In this document: positions 1-9,114 of the stretch, piece by piece | Layout: each line of letters begins with the position of its first letter | How positions within the stretch are numbered: the first letter of the stretch is position 1 | Origin: a virus | Length of the DNA: 64,000 bases | Virus record (IMG/VR): IMGVR_UViG_3300028920_002953 | Span: 1 to 64,000 of that record | Direction: 5' to 3' (one strand) | Notes under the pieces: model-generated | What the model was told of the DNA's origin: nothing | Databases searched by the model: none | The model's input: the letters and a program-made list of their open reading frames with translations, nothing else | Made by a program: the position numbers and the translations under genes

Positions 1-366
1 ATGAAACGCAAAGCAAATTGGGCGATTTTGATTTTGATCCTTGGTGCTTTTATGCTGGCGGCACATGGTTGCACCGGCACATTTGGTGGAAAAGAAACGA
101 AGTCTTTCACAGATATGAACACCAAGGAGAAAGCAACATTCCTTATGAGCATGTACAACAAGCAATACGATGATTACAGGCTCATGTGGAAAAAGGAACC
201 CCGTACAGAAGCAATGCAAAAATTGCTTGATGACAAGCATGCCTTGCTTACCGAGTTGTATCCGGTAGTAGATGTGTATGCGGGTTACGCTGAATCGGGT
301 GGCATACCTCCAGCAGAGACGGAGCAGCTTGCCATCGAACTTGTCAATCGGGCGTTAGGAATATAA
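1..366 (+). CDS. Small predicted lipoprotein (121 aa)
   Basis: The N-terminus reads as a bacterial lipoprotein signal: a basic MKRK start, a hydrophobic stretch at about residues 8-21, and a lipobox-like A-H-G-C ending at Cys24. The mature protein would be lipid-anchored after signal peptidase II cleavage. The remaining ~95 residues are charged and probably helical, with no domain I recognise. The ATG is the first base of the window; because the signal peptide is complete I take it as the true start. An outer-membrane spanin or a superinfection-exclusion lipoprotein are possible, but nothing here decides between them. Confidence 0.6.
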   Translation: MKRKANWAILILILGAFMLAAHGCTGTFGGKETKSFTDMNTKEKATFLMSMYNKQYDDYRLMWKKEPRTEAMQKLLDDKHALLTELYPVVDVYAGYAESGGIPPAETEQLAIELVNRALGI

Positions 367-378
367 AGGAGGGGTTGA

Positions 379-636
379 ATGGATCCTGTTACAGCAACAA
401 TCATTTCGCAAGCGGCGACGGCATTGATCCAAGGTGCTTTCAGTTACATGGAACAAGCAGGTTTGTCCGAGGAAGAAATGGATGCCCTTTTTGCAAAAGA
501 ACGAGCAAGGTTCAAAGCAAGGCATTTCAGTTTTTTGCCGCCTCCAAATTTAAAACCAAGTGACGGCATTTCCGTCGATCCAATGCCACCTGATATGCAG
601 GAACAGTGGAAAGAGGAACACGGAGAGGCGTCGTAA
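379..636 (+). CDS. Hypothetical protein (85 aa)
   Basis: An AAAGGAGGGG ribosome-binding site lies just before the ATG, so this frame is preferred over the overlapping one at 375. The N-terminal half is Ala/Gln-rich and helical (MDPVTATIISQAATALIQGA), then acidic, and the C-terminal half is Pro-rich (PPPNLKP, DPMPPD). Small proteins of this kind are common beside phage structural genes, but I recognise no family and assign no function. Confidence 0.6.
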   Translation: MDPVTATIISQAATALIQGAFSYMEQAGLSEEEMDALFAKERARFKARHFSFLPPPNLKPSDGISVDPMPPDMQEQWKEEHGEAS

Positions 637-655
637 ACAAAGGAGAAACTGACAC

Positions 656-2410
656 ATGGCAATAGACGCAACAGACTGGACAGTAACCAGATCAACAGGT
701 GTAATTGCATATATTGGTGATGATCACGATGGGGCTTCACCTTCATATGCAACAGTAATTGAGTTCCATAGATGGTTACAGGGATTGGCAGATGATGCTG
801 TATCAAGTGGTGATGATGAACTTGATATCACTAATACAGACCCATCTCGTAGATCAACTGATAACATTATCACACTAATCAACGGATATACGATTGGAGA
901 TACAGAAGCAGAGCATCTTTATGATGGTTCTATTATATATGATGATGGTGATGAGATTTATGATGGTATTGTTAACTTTGGTAATAGTGATGCACAGATT
1001 CAAATCATCCAAAATGGTGCAGTTCTTACGGATGATTGGTGGAATCACAGAGATGGTGTTAAAGGAGATGGTGGACTGAACTATAGTGATGCTGCTGGTA
1101 TATCACATAGATTTATGATTAAAACAAGAACAGGTGGAGCAGATGTAGATGGTAGACGTTTAATCGGTACTTCTCGTAGATTTGGGTATACATATGCTGA
1201 ATTTAGTATCAATGGTACATCAAGAGGTAACAACGTATTGGCTCTTTCTGATTCTAATGACTTGAATAATGAGAGTAGTGCTGGAACATTGGTAACTTGG
1301 GATCAGTTTGTTAATGATACAAGTGGTTACAATGCAATGGACGTTGATAATAACTCTGTTAATGAATATTACTACAGTAGATGGGATAATGATGATGGTT
1401 CTACACCAGCTTCACCAACCATCAATGATTTCTATGAGTATTGTAAATATATAACTAGAGATGGGTCTGCTTCTACAATATATGGTATTAGTGGAGAACT
1501 ATTTAGAGGTATCACTCACGAAGTTAATGTTGATAATATTTTAAGTGGGCCATTCAGTGCTTATGAAGCAGTAAGTTGGACAGGTGGTACAGGTCAGATG
1601 CTTGCTATTGATAGTGTATCTGCTCCTACCAAAATGTGGATTCAGCTTCTAACAGGAGTTGCTCCTACAGATGGTCAAGAAATTACAGGTGGAACATCAA
1701 GTGCTACTTGTGATGTTGATACTACAGTAACTGATAGATCGGCTACAATAGCAACACCTTTCGTTGGTGCTTCTACTGGTTCGGCTCTTATCGGTGCTTA
1801 CGGTGTTGGTGTTGATGTTGGTAATTTGACATCTTCAGATAAACTTACTGACCTTGGAAACAATGTTATCACACCTCCTAACTATGTAACAAATACTGTT
1901 GCTGGTCTGGTAAGTGGTGAAGATAGAGTGTTGGTTGCTCCTTGGGATGGTTCATCAACAGATACTAATGGTGATCCAGCAATTGATAAGGATCAACTGT
2001 CATTAGCCACAGCATTGACAGCAGATAATATTACATCAGTAGTTGTTTCTGAAGTAATTCCTGCTGACACACCATCATCAGGTTATATTCGTGTAACAGA
2101 TGATAATGGATTTGAAAGAAGACTTCATTATTCAAGTTGGGCAACATCTACATTTACTATTGATACAACTGATGGTAATGAGGACTTTTCTGGTGATGAA
2201 GCAGCTATTGGTAACGATGTTTATATTGCTTACATTGATGAATTGGCAAGTGGAACAACTGCTACCTTCCAATCAGTACAGTCAGGTTCAAGAAACTTGG
2301 TTGTTATTGTTCGTGATGGTGATTCTACTCCAATTAAGCAGTTCATTTCGTCTTGGTCACAAGGTACTGCTGCTCAGACCATTACAGCAATTAGAACAAC
2401 AGATGCTTAA
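656..2410 (+). CDS. Putative virion structural protein (584 aa)
   Basis: A good AAAGGAGA site precedes the ATG. The protein is Gly/Ser/Thr/Asp-rich with very few Lys, as in beta-structured phage surface proteins, and has no signal peptide or membrane segment. The first ~250 residues carry aromatic, Asp-rich stretches (YDDGDEIYDG, DDWWNHRDG). The C-terminal third looks like repeated beta-sandwich units. I recall similar proteins from uncultured marine phages but cannot name a family. Its place in a run of overlapping structural genes supports a fibre, decoration or neck role. Confidence 0.6.
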   Translation: MAIDATDWTVTRSTGVIAYIGDDHDGASPSYATVIEFHRWLQGLADDAVSSGDDELDITNTDPSRRSTDNIITLINGYTIGDTEAEHLYDGSIIYDDGDEIYDGIVNFGNSDAQIQIIQNGAVLTDDWWNHRDGVKGDGGLNYSDAAGISHRFMIKTRTGGADVDGRRLIGTSRRFGYTYAEFSINGTSRGNNVLALSDSNDLNNESSAGTLVTWDQFVNDTSGYNAMDVDNNSVNEYYYSRWDNDDGSTPASPTINDFYEYCKYITRDGSASTIYGISGELFRGITHEVNVDNILSGPFSAYEAVSWTGGTGQMLAIDSVSAPTKMWIQLLTGVAPTDGQEITGGTSSATCDVDTTVTDRSATIATPFVGASTGSALIGAYGVGVDVGNLTSSDKLTDLGNNVITPPNYVTNTVAGLVSGEDRVLVAPWDGSSTDTNGDPAIDKDQLSLATALTADNITSVVVSEVIPADTPSSGYIRVTDDNGFERRLHYSSWATSTFTIDTTDGNEDFSGDEAAIGNDVYIAYIDELASGTTATFQSVQSGSRNLVVIVRDGDSTPIKQFISSWSQGTAAQTITAIRTTDA

Positions 2411-2424
2411 TGGAGTAAGTTAAT

Positions 2425-3747
2425 ATGGCATATAGTGATGATATTCAAAACTTGGGAGCAGATCATCATTGGGATTTTGATGGTGATTCAGTAGATGCGG
2501 TCGGTGTGGTGACAAGAACTGATACAGGTATGGCATATACTGGATCACCTATTGCTGAAGATGCAACGTATTCGGCAATAATGAATGGCCGTGGTGATCG
2601 TGTTGCTCTCACAAACACAAGCACTATATCAAACTCTGCCCAGGCAAGAAAGGCCGTCTGCGGCTGGTTTATGGTATCTGCCAAAGAACTACCTTCGTGT
2701 AGAATATACGGGGAAGGTGCTGCGACTACTACATTTCAGTTCATCATCTTTCCCGGTAATTCTATTATGCTTGAAGTAAGAGACACTGGATTTCAAATAC
2801 AGATATACTCTGATATAGCACTAGAACTTAACAGAGCATATCACCTGTGTGGTATATTTGAAGGTAGTGGTTATGGTAACGAAGTTAGATTTTATATAGA
2901 TGGAGTAGAACAAACATCAGCCGATCCTTCCGATAGACAACCCGATGCTGCAAGTTTATCTGCAAGAAATCCAGCGGAGTTTGGTGATCCAGCAGGAACG
3001 GTAGGTATTAATGGTGTTGCTTTACTTATGCAATCACCGGGAGATAACAGAACTGCTGAACAGGTTATCAATGCCTACTATCAACATTGGGCAGCTTGGG
3101 GTGACGAAGTAGATGCCGTTCTAACTGATACAGAAGTAAGAGAAACATTGTTCGAGCGAGGGTCGTTGGCTGATATAACAATTAGCACCGGTACGGAAAG
3201 TGCTATGCAGACAGCCTTAGATGCTTATAGTTCAACAACAAGAGATAATGCACCGCTATGTATTGAGATTGAAGCTGTTTCTGGCGGCGGAGATTTCACA
3301 CTAGATGTTGACGATATTACTTTTGACGATTTAGCATCTTGCCATATAAGATATAATGGAACAGCAGACACTCTTACATTAAGAAATACTAATGGTTCAA
3401 ACTGCTCTATCACATCAGCCCCTTTTGGTGGAGACATTGAATTGTTTACAGAAGTCGATTTAACAATAACAGTGAAGTCGGCTACTGACTTCTCTAATAT
3501 ATCTGGTGCTCGTGTACTACTGGAGGCAGACACTGGTGGGGATTTAACCGCCGGTGATGATATTATGTCAGGAACAACAGATGTTAATGGAGAAATTACA
3601 ACAACATTTGATTATAGTTCTGACCAACCAGTAATAGGTAAAGTAAGAAAAGGATCATCAAGTACATATTACAAAGAAGGATCAATATCTACAACTATAA
3701 CAGAAGATGGACTAGATATTACAGTCTTGTTAGTGGAGGATGAATAA
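2425..3747 (+). CDS. LamG-like virion protein with shared C-terminal module (440 aa)
   Basis: Residues ~10-215 resemble a concanavalin/LamG fold: an HHWDFDGDSVDAVG opening, a central GRAYHLCGIF-like strand (NRAYHLCGIFEG), RFYIDGVEQT, and FGDPAGT near the end. Such domains usually bind carbohydrate. Residues ~230-440 form a second module that recurs at the end of the 3983-6268 product, with shared features such as SGTESAMQT, LRYNG/IGG and GARVLLEADTGG. The stop overlaps the next ATG by 1 nt, suggesting translational coupling. A host-surface or capsid-decorating lectin is an inference. Confidence 0.65.
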   Translation: MAYSDDIQNLGADHHWDFDGDSVDAVGVVTRTDTGMAYTGSPIAEDATYSAIMNGRGDRVALTNTSTISNSAQARKAVCGWFMVSAKELPSCRIYGEGAATTTFQFIIFPGNSIMLEVRDTGFQIQIYSDIALELNRAYHLCGIFEGSGYGNEVRFYIDGVEQTSADPSDRQPDAASLSARNPAEFGDPAGTVGINGVALLMQSPGDNRTAEQVINAYYQHWAAWGDEVDAVLTDTEVRETLFERGSLADITISTGTESAMQTALDAYSSTTRDNAPLCIEIEAVSGGGDFTLDVDDITFDDLASCHIRYNGTADTLTLRNTNGSNCSITSAPFGGDIELFTEVDLTITVKSATDFSNISGARVLLEADTGGDLTAGDDIMSGTTDVNGEITTTFDYSSDQPVIGKVRKGSSSTYYKEGSISTTITEDGLDITVLLVEDE

Positions 3748-3983
3748 TGAGTATACCATTTGGAAACCATTATGGAGTAACATTTAAAGAAGCAGTAATT
3801 ATTCTTGAAAGTTTACAACAAGTAACATTTGATGAACCTGAAAAAGAGAAGGTTCGTTTGAGTGTTATAAACTATACCGAAAGCAAATTAAAATCAGTAT
3901 ATCCTTATCAATGGGATGATTATTTTCTTAAAAACCCTACTTACAAGAATCCAGAAAGTTTGGAAGCAGAGAGGAATAAATAA
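3747..3983 (+). CDS. Hypothetical protein between LamG-like genes (78 aa)
   Basis: It overlaps the upstream stop and the downstream start by 1 nt each (TAATG), a strong sign of a real coupled gene. The protein is small, charged and probably helical, with PYQWDDYF near the C-terminus and no Cys or membrane segment. It sits between two proteins that share a C-terminal module. An accessory or chaperone role for its large neighbours is possible but not shown by the sequence. Confidence 0.55.
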   Translation: MSIPFGNHYGVTFKEAVIILESLQQVTFDEPEKEKVRLSVINYTESKLKSVYPYQWDDYFLKNPTYKNPESLEAERNK

Positions 3984-6268
3984 TGGCAGCACCTGCATAT
4001 CAAGCAGGCACTACTCAAGATAGTGCTGGCGCACAATCTCTTACTTTTACTATACCGGGAGGTGCGTCTTCTGGTGATTTCATGTTGGTTATGGTTAAAC
4101 AATCAGAGAATACCGCACAACAGATATGGGATGATGATGGTGGTGGTGGTAATGGATGGACTAGATTAGATTATCATAGAACTACTGGTGGTAGAGATCA
4201 AGAAACAGCAGTATATTATAAGTTTCATTCAGGTTCAGAATCTAATCCAACATTTACATGGAATAGTGGTGGTACAAATGAACCTATGTCTGGAATTATG
4301 CTTGTTTATGATAATGTTGATACAATCAATCCTATAGCAGATTTTGCATGGCATTGGGCGCAGAATGATTGTAATCCACCCAATCCAGATGTTAATATTG
4401 AATTTGAAAATACAAGAGTTGTTTGTTTTCATGCTGCTACACACGATGATATTTCTTCAGTAGGTGCGCCCACAGGGTTCACGATAAGAGATTATGTATA
4501 TGGTGGATCAGCAGGACATACAGCAGATCATAGAGATTGTTTTTCAGCAGATATAGAGGTAGATACAATAGGTAATTATAGTCCTCCTGATTGGACACAC
4601 GGAGCAAGTAACACCACTCCTGAATATCAATGTTATACAATAGCTTTAAATGAATTACAACCTATCCATTTAACAGCACCAAGTGATAATACTAACTGGG
4701 CGTGGAAAGGTACAAATCAAACTGTTTCTGGTGACGGTTTTGAATCATCTCAAGGAACAGGTAAGGTAGAATTATGGAGTGATACAAGTGGAACTACGAA
4801 AGTATCACAATCTGTAGATTCGTGGAGTGATACATCTATACAAATTGATGTTGTGCAAAGTACTCTTGTTGATGGAGTTAATTATTTAGTTGTTACAAAT
4901 AATAGTGGAGATGTATCCAGAAAAGTTCCTTTGATAATGGGGTTTGCTCCTTATAATCCTGTTACTGCTACTGATGCAGATTTGTATTGGACTATGAATA
5001 ATACATATGCTGATACTGGAGCAAGAGGGGAAAGTAATAGTTTTGACGCTGTTCAAAGAGGTAGTTATTCTTTCTCTGCTACTCCAATTTGTAGATCAAC
5101 CACACATTCATTTTATATTGAAGATTCAAGTGGTGGATCAGAACCTGCTAATAGTGATTATACAAACATGACCAACACACATACATATAGGAACATTGGT
5201 GGGTGGGTAAGAATAGAAGCATACCAAAACACACCCGCTGTTATTTATGAAGAAGGTGGTGGTGTTAATAACATATATATGCTAATGATGCCTAATGGTA
5301 AATTGGCAATAAATGTTGCTGACTCAAATGGAAGTCCTGATTTTAAACATCAAGCATATTCTGATTTCTCATTAATTACTGGTAGACCTTATCATGTAAT
5401 GATTGATGCAGAGTTTGGCGATCATTTTGATTTATATATTGATGGTGTTAAACAAACTACAGAACATGGTGGTACACTTGGAGCTGATACCAGCATGTCA
5501 ACACATTCAGGTGGTTGGTCATTTGGTGATCCCGATGGTAACCTTGATACAGGTGGAGTTGATATTGCATATGATGCTTGTAATCCTATGTATCTTGCTC
5601 ATTGGGGAACTTGGTCTGGTGTTGGAGGTGGAGCACCACTTTCAGCTACTACTGATATTCGTGATTCTTTATTTAGAGATGGTGCTTTAGAGGAACATTC
5701 AATTTCAAGTGGAACAGAATCAGCTATGCAAACTGATATGGAAGCATATGATTCACAAACTCACGCTGATTATCCATTAACATATCATATTCCACAATGT
5801 ACTGGTGGAGATTTTGAATTAACTCTAACAGATCAAGTATGGCCTGATGAATGTAAATTTCATTTAAGATATATTGGTGGAGATACATTAACAATCCGTA
5901 ATAGTGGAACATCTAACTTTGATGTTACAAAATCACATACACCACTTGGTGGAACGATTGAAGTCATTGAAACTGCTGGTATTACTATTACAGTAAAGGA
6001 TATTTCTGATAATTCAGTTATAGATGGAGCAAGAGTATTACTTGAAGCAGATACAGGTGGTCCATTGACCGCCGGCGAAGATATTATATCAGGAGTAACA
6101 AATGCTTCAGGTATCATCACAGGTGAGATTGACTACACATCAAATCAACCAGTAGTAGGTAGAGTAAGAAGTGCTTCAGGAACCACAAAATACCAACAAT
6201 CGGATATTGTTGCAACCGTAACATCTTCCGGTTTAAATCTTACAGTATTTATGGTGGGGGATGAATAA
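3983..6268 (+). CDS. LamG-like multidomain virion protein (761 aa)
   Basis: Three regions are visible. Residues 1-225 form a beta-rich domain (QSLTFTIPGGASSGDFMLV, YYKFHSGSE, VVCFHAATHDD) of a type seen in phage adhesins. Residues ~228-315 look like an Ig/IPT-like domain (VSGDGFESSQGTGKVELW, VVTNNSGDVS). Residues ~330-550 are LamG-like (YWTMNNTYADTGARGE, DLYIDGVKQT, FGDPDGN). Residues ~555-761 are the module shared with the 2425-3747 product, including GARVLLEADTGG. It overlaps both neighbours by 1 nt. Likely an appended host-recognition protein. Confidence 0.65.
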   Translation: MAAPAYQAGTTQDSAGAQSLTFTIPGGASSGDFMLVMVKQSENTAQQIWDDDGGGGNGWTRLDYHRTTGGRDQETAVYYKFHSGSESNPTFTWNSGGTNEPMSGIMLVYDNVDTINPIADFAWHWAQNDCNPPNPDVNIEFENTRVVCFHAATHDDISSVGAPTGFTIRDYVYGGSAGHTADHRDCFSADIEVDTIGNYSPPDWTHGASNTTPEYQCYTIALNELQPIHLTAPSDNTNWAWKGTNQTVSGDGFESSQGTGKVELWSDTSGTTKVSQSVDSWSDTSIQIDVVQSTLVDGVNYLVVTNNSGDVSRKVPLIMGFAPYNPVTATDADLYWTMNNTYADTGARGESNSFDAVQRGSYSFSATPICRSTTHSFYIEDSSGGSEPANSDYTNMTNTHTYRNIGGWVRIEAYQNTPAVIYEEGGGVNNIYMLMMPNGKLAINVADSNGSPDFKHQAYSDFSLITGRPYHVMIDAEFGDHFDLYIDGVKQTTEHGGTLGADTSMSTHSGGWSFGDPDGNLDTGGVDIAYDACNPMYLAHWGTWSGVGGGAPLSATTDIRDSLFRDGALEEHSISSGTESAMQTDMEAYDSQTHADYPLTYHIPQCTGGDFELTLTDQVWPDECKFHLRYIGGDTLTIRNSGTSNFDVTKSHTPLGGTIEVIETAGITITVKDISDNSVIDGARVLLEADTGGPLTAGEDIISGVTNASGIITGEIDYTSNQPVVGRVRSASGTTKYQQSDIVATVTSSGLNLTVFMVGDE

Positions 6269-6492
6269 TGGAAAAAGAACTTCGTAAAGCGTTTGAAGAG
6301 GTTACAACTAGTAATGTTAAAGCGAGTATTGATTTTACAAACGAGACAAGAAAAATGTTTAGAGGGTTGTCTGATAAATTTGATTCATTAGAAGCAAGGA
6401 TGACTCAATACGACGAGAAATTACAATTGCTACAGAAACAAGTGTCAATTATGCAAGCAATAGTATTTAGAGGAGGAACCAGTGGCACTTAG
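6268..6492 (+). CDS. Small coiled-coil protein (74 aa)
   Basis: Heptad-like hydrophobic spacing runs through residues ~25-65 (FRGLSDKFDSLEARMTQYDEKL), predicting a helical, possibly oligomeric rod. The ATG overlaps the upstream stop by 1 nt, and the end overlaps the next gene by 11 nt. The AGGAGGAACC ribosome-binding site of the next gene is embedded in its last codons. Function unknown; a connector or trimerisation accessory is only a guess. Confidence 0.55.
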   Translation: MEKELRKAFEEVTTSNVKASIDFTNETRKMFRGLSDKFDSLEARMTQYDEKLQLLQKQVSIMQAIVFRGGTSGT

Positions 6493-8500
6493 CATCAATC
6501 CAATAACATATATAATTTCAATCCCTAAAGCAGATTTAACTTTAATACAGTTGTCTCCCGTTGAGATTAGAGAATTGAATTTAAATACATTTCGTTTGGA
6601 CTTGAAGAGTTGGGAGGACAGTGAGGAGGGTATAGTACAACCAAAGACCCACACTCATAATACTGAGGTGTCGCTAGCTGGTATCACATTCGCAAGGGTG
6701 ATTGAAATACTTGACCCGTATAGTATCACCTTTGAAGATGGTCAGTATGCTGTAAACCTCATAGGGGCTAATAGTAATGTTGGTGATAAGGTAAATGTTA
6801 ATCAAGTTTCTGTTCGTTCAGCAAATAGTGCTGGTTTGATTTCATCTCCTGATATTGAATACTCATCTTTTAATGGTGCTGTTTCTCTTGATGTAGATAG
6901 TGTATATGCTGGTACTACATTTCCTATTGGTACAGAAAGACAACCTGTAAATAATATTGAAGATGCTTTATTGATTGCGGAATATAGAGGATTTAAAAAA
7001 CTTAGAATGTTAAGTGATTTTACTTTTACAACAGGTGCGAATATAGATGATTTTGAAATATTAGGTGAAAGTAGAGATACCACAAGTATTGTTTTAAGTG
7101 CCGGTGCTAATTGTAGTAATCTTAGAGTAAGAGATTGTGGTGTAACAGGTATTTTAGATGGTAGAACTAAACTGACTAATTGTGAAGTAGGTAATTTATT
7201 ATATATAGATGGTGATATTACTAATTGTGGTTTGTTTGGATCGTTATCTTTAAGTGGATCAGGTAAGGTTGTTATTGCTGATTGTTATACAGTAGATCAA
7301 GATAATCCTCCTACAATAAATATGGGTGGCAGTGGAAACGATCTTGCAATGCCGAACTACTCAGGCATTGTGACTATCAAAAACCTCTCCGGTGCTGATA
7401 ATGAAATTGGACTTGGGATGGATGCTGGTATGTGTATCCTTGATAGTACAATTACAGCCGGAACAATAATTGTATCAGGCATAGGAGTTCTCTTTGACTA
7501 CTCCGATGGAGCGACTGTTAACACGGATGGTATTCTTAATACCCAACAAATATCGGCGTCAGTATGGGATGAAAATATTGGTAATCATTTGGTTCCAAAT
7601 ACTACCGGCCATGAAATGTATCATCAGGTTTACAATGATACAGTAACCATTGACACTGTGAATGGAACAAGCGGCACAACGTTTCCAACTGGTTCTGAGG
7701 AAAACCCCGTTGATAACTTAGCCGATGCTTTGACTATTTGTAACGAGCATAACTTTAAGACTATCCATATTCATGGTGCGGCGATAATTAACGGGGAAGA
7801 CGTTACAGGGATCACTTTCAGTGCTGATAGAAGTTTAGGCAACAGCGTTACGATAAATTCAATGTTCAATACGGGCGCTTGTTATTTTACTGATCTCACT
7901 GTCAGTGGCACTCTGTCCGGTTCTGTGCGCTTTACAACTTGTGTACTTGGAAGATTGACAAGCTTTGACGGAGGCGCAAAGAACTGCCTGTTAACCGGTG
8001 ATATAGACTTGACTGGAACCAATGCCAATTATTTTACTGAGTGCGATACTTACATGGTAGACGACACGTATAAAACCATCAGTGTTGGCACAAGCAATTT
8101 GAACTTGATAAAATGCAGAGGCGCATGGGAGATTGCTGATCTTACAGGCATTCAGCAAATTGCTTGTGATTTAAACGGCCATTTTCATATTGCTGATACG
8201 TGTGTCTCTGGTTTGGTTGCTGCTGCTGGCAATATGCGGTTGCGCGATGACAGTGGCGCTGGTTGCACTGTCATTGATGGCTCCTTGAACGTAAGTAAAA
8301 TTGGCGAAGGCGTTTGGGCTGATCCAAATGGTTTGTCTGTTATGTCTGATCTGTCTTTTATCAAGGGTATAGAAGGAGGCCGTTGGATTATCTCGGGTGG
8401 TCAAATGATATTCTATACAGATGATAATATAACCGAGTTGGCAAGGTTTGACCTAACATACGATGCCAATCAGAATCCAGTTGAAAGAACACGCATATGA
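6482..8500 (+). CDS. Beta-helix-like virion structural protein (672 aa)
   Basis: It starts at GTG behind a strong AGGAGGAACC site. Residues ~1-140 match an N-terminal domain I associate with phage structural proteins (THTHNTEVSLAG, FEDGQYAVNLIGANSN, VNQVSVRSANSAGL). Two homologous beta-helix-like repeats follow at about 140-270 and 390-525. Each opens with GTTFPxGxExxPVxNxxDAL and continues with short Cys-containing turns. The C-terminus (LTYDANQNPVERTRI) is a typical tail end. Probably a fibre or upper-tail/neck appendage; the exact location is inferred. Confidence 0.65.
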   Translation: MALSINPITYIISIPKADLTLIQLSPVEIRELNLNTFRLDLKSWEDSEEGIVQPKTHTHNTEVSLAGITFARVIEILDPYSITFEDGQYAVNLIGANSNVGDKVNVNQVSVRSANSAGLISSPDIEYSSFNGAVSLDVDSVYAGTTFPIGTERQPVNNIEDALLIAEYRGFKKLRMLSDFTFTTGANIDDFEILGESRDTTSIVLSAGANCSNLRVRDCGVTGILDGRTKLTNCEVGNLLYIDGDITNCGLFGSLSLSGSGKVVIADCYTVDQDNPPTINMGGSGNDLAMPNYSGIVTIKNLSGADNEIGLGMDAGMCILDSTITAGTIIVSGIGVLFDYSDGATVNTDGILNTQQISASVWDENIGNHLVPNTTGHEMYHQVYNDTVTIDTVNGTSGTTFPTGSEENPVDNLADALTICNEHNFKTIHIHGAAIINGEDVTGITFSADRSLGNSVTINSMFNTGACYFTDLTVSGTLSGSVRFTTCVLGRLTSFDGGAKNCLLTGDIDLTGTNANYFTECDTYMVDDTYKTISVGTSNLNLIKCRGAWEIADLTGIQQIACDLNGHFHIADTCVSGLVAAAGNMRLRDDSGAGCTVIDGSLNVSKIGEGVWADPNGLSVMSDLSFIKGIEGGRWIISGGQMIFYTDDNITELARFDLTYDANQNPVERTRI

Positions 8501-8655
8501 GCGGCCACATTATCACACGAGGTTTTATTGGCGGCACAATGATTACTCGCGGTTATGGTGTAAATTCGTTTACCGCTATTATCATCAGAGAGATACTTAG
8601 ATTGTACTCTCATATCAAACAAACCTTAACCATTGAGAGCCGATTATGGCAGTAG
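8497..8655 (+). CDS. Short protein with GGTMITRG motif (52 aa)
   Basis: The ATG overlaps the upstream stop as ATGA, and the end overlaps the next small ORF by 10 nt, so it fits the coupled gene chain. The start reads MSGHIITRGFIGGTMITRGY, a Gly-rich stretch with a duplicated ITRG, followed by a basic/hydrophobic helix. I recall similar very short proteins in phage structural clusters, but function is unknown. Confidence 0.45.
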   Translation: MSGHIITRGFIGGTMITRGYGVNSFTAIIIREILRLYSHIKQTLTIESRLWQ

Positions 8656-8819
8656 AATTACTGGCATTGGAGAGCTTCATAACTACCGGCATTGATTTAG
8701 TTTCTGACCCTGTGGAAACTATTGATTTAGTGTCACAACCCATATATAATGTAGCACTCGAAAGCTACTATGATAATACAATCGCAGTAGAATCTCGCAT
8801 TTATTTGGAGGAAATTTAG
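8646..8819 (+). CDS. Short acidic hypothetical protein (57 aa)
   Basis: It overlaps the preceding small ORF by 10 nt and ends one base before the next ATG. The product is acidic and hydrophobic with an internal near-repeat (ALESF/ALESY and GIDLVS/TIDLVS). The GGAGG of the next gene's ribosome-binding site lies in its last codons. No family recognised. The overlap geometry and in-frame repeat support it being translated. Confidence 0.45.
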   Translation: MAVELLALESFITTGIDLVSDPVETIDLVSQPIYNVALESYYDNTIAVESRIYLEEI

Positions 8820-8820
8820 C

Positions 8821-9105
8821 ATGATACCTTATGTTTTTCTCAACGATATTGGCACCTTAATCCGAGTGGATGTGGGATCAGATGTTACTGGAGCTACGAT
8901 CAAGCAGATCAAATACATAAAACCTGATGGTGATTCTGGCAATTGGGATGCTACGGTTAACGGTCAATATCTTGAATATACCACCGTGGATGGTGATTTA
9001 GATCAAGAGGGGGAATGGATAGTACAGGCCAAAGTGGCAGTGACAGGTGGTACATGGCACGGAGAAATCACACGGTTTGAAGTTCAAAAACCCATTTTTG
9101 CGTAA
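8821..9105 (+). CDS. Small beta-sandwich phage protein (94 aa)
   Basis: A GGAGGAAATTTAGC site precedes the ATG. The alternating hydrophobic pattern (VFLNDIGTLIRVDVGSDVTG ... EGEWIVQAKVAVTGGTWHGE) is typical of a single Ig-like or BppU-like beta-sandwich ending in RFEVQ. The position just before the connector genes suggests a neck, head-decoration or baseplate-associated small protein. Function is inferred from fold pattern and location only. Confidence 0.55.
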   Translation: MIPYVFLNDIGTLIRVDVGSDVTGATIKQIKYIKPDGDSGNWDATVNGQYLEYTTVDGDLDQEGEWIVQAKVAVTGGTWHGEITRFEVQKPIFA

Positions 9106-9114
9106 GGAGATAAG

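Noticed and set aside
375-563. Alternative ORF at the start of the 85-aa gene
   Set aside because: The AAAGGAGGGG spacing fits ATG 379 better, and the alternative product is Cys/Arg-rich without sense.
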